Below are positions 14,994 to 22,001 of a stretch of 36,809 bases of DNA, in pieces (within the stretch, counting starts at the first letter, position 1; each line of letters begins with the position of its first letter). The stretch is taken from positions 1-36,809 of the forward strand of contig JBOFCM010000177.1 in NCBI GenBank assembly GCA_051646055.1, given 5' to 3'. A program made the position numbers and the translations under genes. Below the pieces are notes generated by a model. That model did not search any database. It was given only the letters and a program-made list of their open reading frames with translations, and had not been told where the DNA came from. The DNA comes from JAGNZR01 sp051646055. Lineage in GTDB: Bacteria; Fusobacteriota; Fusobacteriia; Fusobacteriales; Fusobacteriaceae.

Positions 14994-16253
14994 CTATCTT
15001 CCCTTTCCGAATATTACTGTCTTCAGTGTTCTAAAAAATATTACAAAATCTAGATGCAGATTCTGATTTTTCACATAATAAAGATCATATTCAAGTTTAT
15101 TTTTGGCATCTTCCACACTGGCTCCATATGGATACATAACCTGTGCCCATCCTGTGAGTCCTGGTTTTACCAGATGTCTCAGATTATAATATGGAATAAC
15201 TTTTTCTAATTCTTTTATAAATACCATACGTTCTGGACGGGGCCCTATAAAACTCATCTCCCCTTTGAGTACATTCCAAAGCTGTGGAAGCTCATCTATT
15301 CTTGTTTTCCTCATAAAATTTCCAAATTTTGTAACTCTTGGATCATTCTGAGATGCCCATTTAGCACCGTCTTTTTCGGCATCTGCCCTCATACTACGAA
15401 ACTTATGAACCATAAATTCCACATTGTTTTCTCCCACACGAGCCTGAGAATAGATTACAGGACCTGGACTCTCTATCCGTACTATAATTGCGGCAATTAT
15501 CATGACTGGAAGTGTCATAAGAGATATCGTTATCGCCAAAATAATATCTATAGCACGCTTTACTTCTATCTGAAAACTGCTATAGAGAAGTTTAAATCCG
15601 TAGGCATTTAGTATCCAATTTTCGTCTATACTATCCACATCTATTTTCCCTTCTACCTCTTGCATATAGTCATAGTAGTTGGTTACCTCAACCCCCGAAA
15701 CTCTTATATCAAAAAGTCTTTTTATCTCAGAATCTGTAAATTCTGTCTGAGCTATTATCACTTTTGAAATCCTGTTTCTTTTTATAAATTTCATCAGATT
15801 TTCATCTTTCTTCTCATCATAGGGTATATATTGATATTCTTGATAGTTCTCTATGCTTCCCAAGACTTTTTCCAGATGTCCTTTGCTTCCTAAGACAGTT
15901 ATATAGGATTTTTTATAAGTCATCTTTATAAAAAGATATCTCAGACTAAATTGCAGTCCCATAAAAATTACAAAAAGGGGAAAGAGCCAGAAATCCCAGG
16001 AATAAAGAAACCACACAATAAAAAATATAGAGTTAATAATTAGTGTCCCCACAATCTCTCTCTTCTTATATTTCCCACCATTGAATTTCATATTTCCCGA
16101 GACATAGAGAGATATCATTATAAGCCCGAATATAATTGTGGCCTGAATGCTCATCTCTTCCCCTACAGGAAGAAGATAATCCAGTCCGAAATATACTGTC
16201 GCCAATGTTATTATATATATAAGTTTCAGATTTGAATCTCTTTTGTGCTCCAT
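14994..16253 (-). CDS. Polyprenyl-phosphate sugar-1-phosphate transferase (WcaJ/PglC superfamily), 419 aa
   Basis: Predicted to start repeat-unit synthesis by moving a sugar-1-phosphate from a nucleotide sugar onto undecaprenyl phosphate. The N-terminal half has four hydrophobic helices (~10-110) and a small CoA-binding-like domain, the topology of long WcaJ-type enzymes. The C-terminal catalytic domain (~228-419) has a re-entrant helix (RAIDIILAITISLMTLPVM) and ESPGPVIYSQARVG. It also has FMVHKFRSMRADAEKDG, TRIDELPQLWNVLKGEMS with the conserved Asp-Glu, FIGPRPE and KPGLTGWAQVMY. All conserved motifs are present. AGGAG precedes the ATG at 16253. It is the second gene of the operon, ahead of the wzz-like gene. 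Confidence 0.93.
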   Translation of the reverse strand: MEHKRDSNLKLIYIITLATVYFGLDYLLPVGEEMSIQATIIFGLIMISLYVSGNMKFNGGKYKKREIVGTLIINSIFFIVWFLYSWDFWLFPLFVIFMGLQFSLRYLFIKMTYKKSYITVLGSKGHLEKVLGSIENYQEYQYIPYDEKKDENLMKFIKRNRISKVIIAQTEFTDSEIKRLFDIRVSGVEVTNYYDYMQEVEGKIDVDSIDENWILNAYGFKLLYSSFQIEVKRAIDIILAITISLMTLPVMIIAAIIVRIESPGPVIYSQARVGENNVEFMVHKFRSMRADAEKDGAKWASQNDPRVTKFGNFMRKTRIDELPQLWNVLKGEMSFIGPRPERMVFIKELEKVIPYYNLRHLVKPGLTGWAQVMYPYGASVEDAKNKLEYDLYYVKNQNLHLDFVIFFRTLKTVIFGKGR

Positions 16254-16261
16254 TTCATCTC

Positions 16262-17887
16262 CTAATCTAGAGGGGGAAAACCTAAAGTATCCCCATCCAG
16301 TATTCTGTTTTTTCTTCCGCTATTTTTATCCAAATATATATCCGCTAAGAAAATTCTTCCTCCATTGGCAAGAAATGTTTCTGCTATCTGACCCTTGGGA
16401 TAATTTTCATTTGTAAAGGGAACTGTACTGAGGCTTTTTTTGTTTTCTTCGTGAAGTGATGTTCTCACTGAAAAATCTCCTGCTCTCTCCTTTTGGAGCT
16501 TACCTATCTCATTCTCATATTTCCATCTACTATAACTCTCAATTATCTTTCCTTCAAAGCTGAATTTGAATACTATATCCTCATTAAAAAGTATAAATTC
16601 ATTTTCATTTTTTTTCAGGTTCCAACTTTCTCCAGCTAGGTTTGCAGGATCCAAAAGGTATCTTATTTTTCCCTTTCTATCAAAACCTATTCCATAGGGT
16701 AAATTTTCATCCATATATGTCATATAGAAAAATCTGCTACACTCTGATGTCATCTCCTCTACCTTTATTATAGGAAGTCCATCTTTCATCTGAGAACTTT
16801 CTATTTCCAGCTCGCTTGTTTCATCTCCTCTTTTAAGTATAACTCTGCTGGGTTTTCCATTTAGGTAGAGTCCATATATTGCAAGGTGGTCTTTTCCTTC
16901 CTGAGTATATGTAAAGTCTTCCTCACTTTCCCTTCCTTTAACAGTTATCTCCACTCTATCATTTTCTACCCCAGGATATATAAGAAAGGCCATATTGGCA
17001 ACTCTTCCATAGGGATTGGCAAGTATAAAAGGTTCTTGAAAACTATGATTTTCAGGAATATAATTTTTAACTATACGCTCTACTGATTTTTTTTCCTGAA
17101 GATAAAAATCTCCATACTTTGCAATTCTTGTATAATCTAAATCTAAATAGAGTTTATTGGCTTCTGTTATAAATTTAGGTTCTATGTCTCCTAATTTAAA
17201 AAGTTTTTTAGATAGTTCATATACCTCCTGCATCTCTTCATAAGAAAGTTGGAGCTTTATAAATTCATTAGTTGTATAGTTTACTCTATACGGGATTGTT
17301 TTTCCTTCTAATATTCCCATTACAACTTCGGCTTTAATAGGTGGTATCTGAGCTATAACATTCCCCATAGTTCTAGGTAGAAGTGCTTTTATAAGCTCCT
17401 TGTTTCTTATATAGCTGAGGATACTGTCCCCTTTTTTGGCGAAGTTTTCATAATCAAACCCTCTGTACTCCCCCTTAAGATAGTTTCTCAATTCTGGAGT
17501 TATACTCCCCAATTCTGTCAGCTCTTTGGAAATAAGAAATATCTCCTCAGCCTCCCTGGAAGTTATCTCAGGTTTCTCTATTTTCCGGAGCTCTTCAACT
17601 CTGTTTTTGGAATTGAGAGAAGTGGAGAGAGAATCTCTTCCTACAAGATAATTTACAGCCTCTAACTTTTTGAGCTCTAGATTTTTTATTGTTCTTTGAA
17701 AAGTTTTTGAATATATTTTTCTTTCGATCTCTTTTTGAGTCTTTTTTATTTTAGTATTTTCATAAAATTTTGTCAGTATAGGTATATCTTTATCCACCAT
17801 ATCTTTCTGGTCTCGGTCCAGGTTTACAGAAAGAGCTATTCCTATGAAAGATAGTATAACTATTACAGCAACAATCATTCTTTTCAT
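16262..17887 (-). CDS. Exported or membrane-anchored protein with an arylsulfotransferase-N-like domain and an internal duplication, 541 aa
   Basis: First gene of the polysaccharide operon, with its own promoter and a strong GGGGAGG site. Residues 1-20 form a signal peptide or single anchor (MKRMIVAVIVILSFIGIALS). Residues ~80-280 hold two related helical units: SREAEEIFLISKELTELGSI (110-129) with FDYENFAKKGD matches SYEEMQEVYELSKKLFKLGD (215-234) with LDYTRIAKYGD. Residues ~288-375 (NPYGRVANMAFLIYP...) resemble the small N-terminal beta domain of AssT-type arylsulfate sulfotransferases. About one or two propeller-like strands follow (FFYMTYMDENLPYGIGFDRKGKIRYLLD), but the full six-blade propeller and its catalytic His and Arg residues are not evident. 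A sulfotransferase reaction is therefore not supported. A structural or glycan-binding role at the cell surface is a guess. Confidence 0.6.
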   Translation of the reverse strand: MKRMIVAVIVILSFIGIALSVNLDRDQKDMVDKDIPILTKFYENTKIKKTQKEIERKIYSKTFQRTIKNLELKKLEAVNYLVGRDSLSTSLNSKNRVEELRKIEKPEITSREAEEIFLISKELTELGSITPELRNYLKGEYRGFDYENFAKKGDSILSYIRNKELIKALLPRTMGNVIAQIPPIKAEVVMGILEGKTIPYRVNYTTNEFIKLQLSYEEMQEVYELSKKLFKLGDIEPKFITEANKLYLDLDYTRIAKYGDFYLQEKKSVERIVKNYIPENHSFQEPFILANPYGRVANMAFLIYPGVENDRVEITVKGRESEEDFTYTQEGKDHLAIYGLYLNGKPSRVILKRGDETSELEIESSQMKDGLPIIKVEEMTSECSRFFYMTYMDENLPYGIGFDRKGKIRYLLDPANLAGESWNLKKNENEFILFNEDIVFKFSFEGKIIESYSRWKYENEIGKLQKERAGDFSVRTSLHEENKKSLSTVPFTNENYPKGQIAETFLANGGRIFLADIYLDKNSGRKNRILDGDTLGFPPLD

Positions 17888-17915
17888 ATTTTCCTCCCCT
17901 TATTTTCGTTTCTAT

Positions 17916-17944
17916 AGTATACTTCAAAAACCTTTCCACTTCAA
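17916..17944 (-). promoter_or_regulatory. Promoter of the polysaccharide operon
   Basis: TTGAAG (17939-17944) and TATACT (17916-17921) are 17 bases apart on the minus strand. The predicted start is about 22 bases from the first ATG, so the leader is very short. It lies directly downstream of the hppA terminator and appears to drive all nine genes; no internal terminator was found. Confidence 0.72.
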
Positions 17945-17965
17945 GTATTATGGCTCTTAACACAT

Positions 17966-17997
17966 AAAAAAAAGCCTGAAGATAGAACTCTTCAGGC
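17966..17997 (-). terminator. Intrinsic terminator of hppA
   Basis: GCCTGAAGA and TCTTCAGGC form a perfect nine-pair stem (17974-17982 / 17989-17997, loop of six), followed on the minus strand by eight T. Confidence 0.92.
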
Positions 17998-18011
17998 AAA
18001 ATTTTAAACTA

Positions 18012-20009
18012 TTATCTTACAAATAGTGGCACAAGAACCAGTGATACTATTGTCATAAGTTTTATAAGAATATTAAGGGATGGTCCTGATGTATCTTTGA
18101 ACGGGTCTCCCACTGTATCTCCCACAACTGCTGCTTTGTGTCTGTCTGAACCTTTTTTATCTCCTTTATAACCAGCTTCAATCTGCTTCTTAGCATTATC
18201 CCATGCTCCTCCAGCATTGGCCATCATTATAGCCATTAAAATACCCGTTACAAGAGCTCCAGCAAGTAATCCTCCAAGAGCTTCCACTGACCAAAGGCCG
18301 ATAACAACCGGAGCTGCAACCGCAAGTATTCCTGGCAGTATCATCTCTCTTAAAGATGATTTTGTAGATATCTCAACACATCTCTTGTAGTCAGGTTTCC
18401 CAGTTCCTTCAAGTAATCCCGGTATATCTCTAAACTGTCTTCTAACCTCTTCTACCATCTCCATAGCTGCTTTTCCTACTGCTGTCATTGTAAGAGCTGA
18501 GAATAGGAACGTAAGCATTCCTCCGATAAATAGTCCAACTATAACTTTAGGGTTTACTATATCTATAGCAAGTGTCCCTCCCATTTTTGCTTCAACTGCT
18601 GATTTGTAAGCAGCAAATAGTGATAGAGCTGTAAGAGCTGCTGATCCTATTGCAAATCCTTTTCCTACTGCTGCTGTTGAGTTTCCAACTGCATCCAGTT
18701 TATCTGTACACTCTCTTACCTCATGAGGAAGCCCTGCCATCTCTGCAATTCCTCCAGCATTATCCGCAACTGGTCCGTAAGCATCTACTGCAACTACCAT
18801 TCCAGTTGTTGCCAGCATTCCAACTGCCGCTATAGCGATTCCATAAAGTCCCGCCATAGTATATGCTGAAATTATAGCTGCACAGATTACTAATATTGGA
18901 GCAACTGTAGATTCCATTCCAACTGCCAATCCTTCAATCAAAGTTGTAGCTGGTCCTGTCGCTGCTGCATCAGAAATTCTATTTACGGCTCTCTTACCTG
19001 TATCCGTATATAGTCCTGTAAAGTATGCAATAACAAGTCCTGCAAGAAGTCCTGATACTATTGCTCCAAATACACCTATAGGCAATCCAAGCATTTTTAT
19101 AATCCCGAAAGCACCGATAAGAGCTAGTACTCCCGCTATTCTAGTTCCACCCTCAAGTTTATGATAAACCTGATCAGGGTTATCTGTCTTAACTGTAAGC
19201 GTAGCTATGATAGAAGCTATAATTCCAAAAGCTGATATCATAAGAGGAGCAATCATATACTGTGCTGACATAGTAGTCATCGTCGCTCCAATTGCTACCG
19301 CAGCTATTATAGATCCCACGTATGATTCAAAAAGGTCAGCTCCCATTCCTGCAACGTCTCCAACATTATCTCCAACATTGTCTGCAATTGTAGCAGGATT
19401 TCTAGGATCATCCTCAGGAATTCCAGCCTCTACTTTTCCTACCAGGTCTGCACCAACGTCTGCAGCTTTAGTATAAATTCCTCCACCAACTCTTGCAAAA
19501 AGGGCGATAGAAGATGCTCCCATTCCAAATCCAGTGATAATTTCTATAGACTCCTGTGACATTCCAAACACTAGAAATAAGACCGAAAGTCCTATCATCC
19601 CAAGACCTACAACCGAAAGTCCCATTACAGCACCACCAGCAAAAGCTACATCCAACGCTTTAGAAAGTCCACCGTTTTTGGCCGCTATAGATGTTCTTCC
19701 ATTAGCTTTGGTAGCTATTCTCATCCCTACATTCCCTGCTATTGCAGAAATAAGTGCTCCCAGTACAAAACATATAGCAACTTTTGGTGATAAAAACAGT
19801 GCCAATAAAACTGCAACTCCCGCCACAAACCATACGAGTATCTTATACTCAGCGATGAGAAAAGCCATAGCACCTTCTCTAATTGCCGCTGTTATCTCAG
19901 CAACTTTTGGTATATCAATCTGATAAGCTTCTACTTTTTTCGAGTAGAAGAATGCAGCTGCAAGGGATATAAGCCCACCTACAACCCCCAAATACAACAT
20001 CTGTTCCAT
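18012..20009 (-). CDS. hppA: Membrane-bound ion-translocating pyrophosphatase, K+-dependent type
   Basis: Couples hydrolysis of inorganic pyrophosphate to H+ or Na+ export across the inner membrane. The 665 residues contain about 15-16 transmembrane helices. The cytoplasmic catalytic motifs are GGGIYTKAADVGADLVGKVE (176-195), DNVGDNVGDVAGMGADLFES (210-229), TDTGKRAVNRISDAAATGPA and DAYGPVADNAGGIAEMAG. The C-terminal part adds NAGGAWDNAKKQIE and GDTVGDPFKDTSGPS. At 442-447 the sequence is GNSTAA: alanine replaces the lysine of K+-independent enzymes (GNTTKA), which marks the K+-dependent class. That class contains both Na+ and H+ pumps, and I cannot decide which from sequence alone. The gene has its own promoter and terminator. 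It probably recovers energy from biosynthetic pyrophosphate in a fermenting cell. Confidence 0.96.
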   Translation of the reverse strand: MEQMLYLGVVGGLISLAAAFFYSKKVEAYQIDIPKVAEITAAIREGAMAFLIAEYKILVWFVAGVAVLLALFLSPKVAICFVLGALISAIAGNVGMRIATKANGRTSIAAKNGGLSKALDVAFAGGAVMGLSVVGLGMIGLSVLFLVFGMSQESIEIITGFGMGASSIALFARVGGGIYTKAADVGADLVGKVEAGIPEDDPRNPATIADNVGDNVGDVAGMGADLFESYVGSIIAAVAIGATMTTMSAQYMIAPLMISAFGIIASIIATLTVKTDNPDQVYHKLEGGTRIAGVLALIGAFGIIKMLGLPIGVFGAIVSGLLAGLVIAYFTGLYTDTGKRAVNRISDAAATGPATTLIEGLAVGMESTVAPILVICAAIISAYTMAGLYGIAIAAVGMLATTGMVVAVDAYGPVADNAGGIAEMAGLPHEVRECTDKLDAVGNSTAAVGKGFAIGSAALTALSLFAAYKSAVEAKMGGTLAIDIVNPKVIVGLFIGGMLTFLFSALTMTAVGKAAMEMVEEVRRQFRDIPGLLEGTGKPDYKRCVEISTKSSLREMILPGILAVAAPVVIGLWSVEALGGLLAGALVTGILMAIMMANAGGAWDNAKKQIEAGYKGDKKGSDRHKAAVVGDTVGDPFKDTSGPSLNILIKLMTIVSLVLVPLFVR

Positions 20010-20063
20010 TTAAAATTTCCTCCCCAGTAAATAATAATCTAACACCTTTCGTGTCAACGATTC

Positions 20064-20092
20064 ATTATAATACATTTGAGTTGGCATTTCAA
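20064..20092 (-). promoter_or_regulatory. Promoter of hppA
   Basis: TTGAAA (20087-20092) and TATAAT (20064-20069) are separated by 17 bases on the minus strand. The leader is about 50 bases and the ATG has a GGGGAGG site. No terminator is visible between apbE and this promoter, so read-through from upstream is possible. Confidence 0.78.
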
Positions 20093-20116
20093 CATTTTTT
20101 TCGGTTATTTTTAAAT

Positions 20117-21121
20117 CTATTTATTTGAAAATTTGAACCTTTGAGAAGTCTCCTGTGACATGTCTTCATTTACAAGGAGAGTTTTCAGTTCTTTTTCCTG
20201 ACTATATTTTAAAATATCTTCATTTTTCATAAGAAAAAAACCTGTGGACAGAAGATCTCCATCTAAAGCACTTTGCCCTATAACTACTACCATTTTCTTG
20301 TCCATCACAGGATAACCTGTCTCTCTGTCCAGAATGTGATGATACCTTTTCCCTTCTATCTCCACAAAGGTTTGGTAATCTCCTGAAACTCCCATAGATT
20401 CATCTCTGAGTTCAACTATCCCCAAAAGTTCTTCCGGAGATTGAGGATTTTGAATTCCAACTTTCCAAGCTGTACCATCGGGTTTTCCTCCAATAGTAGC
20501 AATACTTGAAAGAGAGGATACAAATCCATATTCTATTCCCTTCTCTTTCAGCATATCAGCAGCTTTCTCCACCGCATATCCCTTGAGAAAAGAGCCAGTA
20601 TCTATCTCTTTTACAGGAGGATTAATAGTGAGTCTATTCCCTAAAAGAACCACATTTTCATAGCCTATAAGTTTCTGAGCCTGTTTTATCTCTCCCTCCC
20701 CAGGAACTTTTTCCTCTCTGTCCTCGAGAAAACCCCAGATTTCCATCAGAGGATAGATGGTTATATCATATTTTTTTTCTGTGAGCTGAAAAATTTCATT
20801 TACCTTATTGAAAAGGAATCTTCCCTCTTCGTCTAGCTCTATACTTTTTTCTCCTTCAGGAAGAGAATTTAATTTATAGATATCGCTTTTTAGATCTTTA
20901 CTATTATATTTTCTATCTATTCTCTCCATCTCATCAAAAGCTGATTTCATCGCATCTTGGGCTGCTTTTTTATTTTCAGCGAATACAATCATTTTTATAT
21001 GAGTCCCAAAGAGAAACTTCTCTTCATCGTATCTCGTTAGCTCTTTTCCTCTGCATGAGGTAAAAAGAAAGAGTAGCATACTGCATAGCAGAGCTACTCC
21101 ATTTCTATTAATCCATGACAT
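20117..21121 (-). CDS. apbE: ApbE-type FAD:protein FMN transferase, lipoprotein
   Basis: Predicted Mg2+-dependent enzyme that attaches FMN from FAD to a Thr or Ser of target proteins such as Rnf or Nqr subunits outside the inner membrane. Residues 1-23 are a lipoprotein signal with lipobox LFTSC (C23). Family segments are visible: FLFGTHIKMIVFAEN, KYDITIYPLMEIWGF, KEIDTGSFLKGYAVEKAADML (two runs, 171-191), GVSGDYQTF, HHILDRETGYPV (261-272) and SALDGDLLSTGFFLM. Two spots deviate from the usual consensus: DTGSFLKG instead of DxGGxxKG, and SSLSSIATIGG in place of the N-x-GG segment. FAD affinity may therefore differ. The start overlaps the end of rpoZ by 14 bases. It is the last gene of the long operon. 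Confidence 0.88.
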   Translation of the reverse strand: MSWINRNGVALLCSMLLFLFTSCRGKELTRYDEEKFLFGTHIKMIVFAENKKAAQDAMKSAFDEMERIDRKYNSKDLKSDIYKLNSLPEGEKSIELDEEGRFLFNKVNEIFQLTEKKYDITIYPLMEIWGFLEDREEKVPGEGEIKQAQKLIGYENVVLLGNRLTINPPVKEIDTGSFLKGYAVEKAADMLKEKGIEYGFVSSLSSIATIGGKPDGTAWKVGIQNPQSPEELLGIVELRDESMGVSGDYQTFVEIEGKRYHHILDRETGYPVMDKKMVVVIGQSALDGDLLSTGFFLMKNEDILKYSQEKELKTLLVNEDMSQETSQRFKFSNK

Positions 21122-21353
21122 CTAAGTTTTCCTCTAAAAGTTTAGATTCAGCAGCCATTTCTTCAATATCTCCTACTACAAGATTTCCAGCTAAAATCTC
21201 CTTAAAACATCTCTTTATAGTAGTTTCTTTTTCTCCATTTTTTGTAGTTGTCTGGAACCCTAAATCTCTAGCTCTTTTTCCAACTACTATTGTAAGCTCA
21301 TACTTATTGGGTATCTTGCTTATAAGATCATCAAAAGTTATCTTTCTCTCCAT
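21108..21353 (-). CDS. rpoZ: RNA polymerase omega subunit
   Basis: Small RNA polymerase subunit that helps assemble beta-prime and, in many bacteria, forms part of the ppGpp site. The 81 residues start MERKITFDDLISKIPNKYEL. TIVVGKRARDLGF corresponds to the conserved VxxAxxRAR region, and an acidic tail ends EENLDVMD. I place the start at the ATG at 21353, since GGAGG lies five bases upstream. A TTG 12 bases earlier would overlap this ribosome binding site. It sits between gmk and apbE; gmk-rpoZ is a conserved bacterial pair. The frame overlaps apbE by 14 bases. Confidence 0.88.
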   Translation of the reverse strand: MERKITFDDLISKIPNKYELTIVVGKRARDLGFQTTTKNGEKETTIKRCFKEILAGNLVVGDIEEMAAESKLLEENLDVMD

Positions 21354-21371
21354 TTTTTCCTCCAAAAACTA

Positions 21372-21929
21372 TTATTTACTCTCTCTTTCAATAATATCAA
21401 TGAGAGCATTACATGCCTGCTCTACCCTCTCGTTTACGATTATTTCATCATAATAGCTCTCATATTGAAGCTCTTTCAGGGAATTTTTTAGTCTTAGCTG
21501 AACAACATCTTCAGCCTCTGTTCCTCTTCCTCTAAGTCTTCTTTCCAGATCTTCAGGAGTAGGTGTTTTGAAGAATATCATATGCACATCAGGATATATT
21601 TTTTTTACCTGTATTCCACCCTGAACGTCTATCTCAAGTATGACATTTTCTCCTCTTAGAACTCTTGTTTCAGCTTCAGCCTTAAGAGTTCCATAATAAT
21701 TTCCATGCACATTGGCATATTCTAAAAATTCATTGGCCTGAATTTTCTTTTCGAACTCTTCTTTAGATAGAAAATGATATTCTACACCATCCTTCTCTCC
21801 TGTTCTAGGCTGTCTTGTTGTAGCAGAAACAGCAAGATTTATTCCAAGCATCTTGCGAACTAGCTTACATACTGTAGATTTTCCTGCACCACTTGGTCCT
21901 GAAACTACAAATAAATTTCCTTTTTTCAT
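21372..21929 (-). CDS. gmk: Guanylate kinase
   Basis: Phosphorylates GMP to GDP for nucleotide and (p)ppGpp metabolism. The 185-residue protein has the P-loop VVSGPSGAGKST at residues 7-18. It also shows the GMP-binding segments SATTRQPRTGEKDGVEYHFL and FLEYANVHGNYYGT, then LEIDVQGG, IFFKTPTPEDLERRLRGRGT and the C-terminal DEIIVNE. Length and motif order are standard. The ATG at 21929 has a GGGAGAG site. It lies 72 bases after the rpoC stop with an intrinsic terminator between. I found no promoter there, so transcription may come from partial read-through of the rpoBC unit. Confidence 0.96.
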   Translation of the reverse strand: MKKGNLFVVSGPSGAGKSTVCKLVRKMLGINLAVSATTRQPRTGEKDGVEYHFLSKEEFEKKIQANEFLEYANVHGNYYGTLKAEAETRVLRGENVILEIDVQGGIQVKKIYPDVHMIFFKTPTPEDLERRLRGRGTEAEDVVQLRLKNSLKELQYESYYDEIIVNERVEQACNALIDIIERESK

Positions 21930-21951
21930 AGTGCTCTCCCATTGAATAATT

Positions 21952-21985
21952 TAAAAAATATGAGGCTTACTCAGCGAGTAGCCTC
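21952..21985 (-). terminator. Terminator after rpoC
   Basis: GAGGCT/AGCCTC plus ACTC/GAGT form a ten-pair stem with one bulged A and a three-base loop (21962-21985). ATATTTTTT follows on the minus strand. It separates rpoBC from gmk-rpoZ-apbE, probably only partly. Confidence 0.8.
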
Positions 21986-22001
21986 TATATTTTCTGTCGA
22001 A

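Noticed and set aside
16262..17887. Calling the first polysaccharide-operon gene an arylsulfate sulfotransferase
   Set aside because: Only the small N-terminal domain resembles AssT; the propeller and its catalytic residues are not evident.
19207..19923. Plus-strand open frames opposite hppA
   Set aside because: Antisense to the pyrophosphatase with low-complexity composition; no initiation signals.
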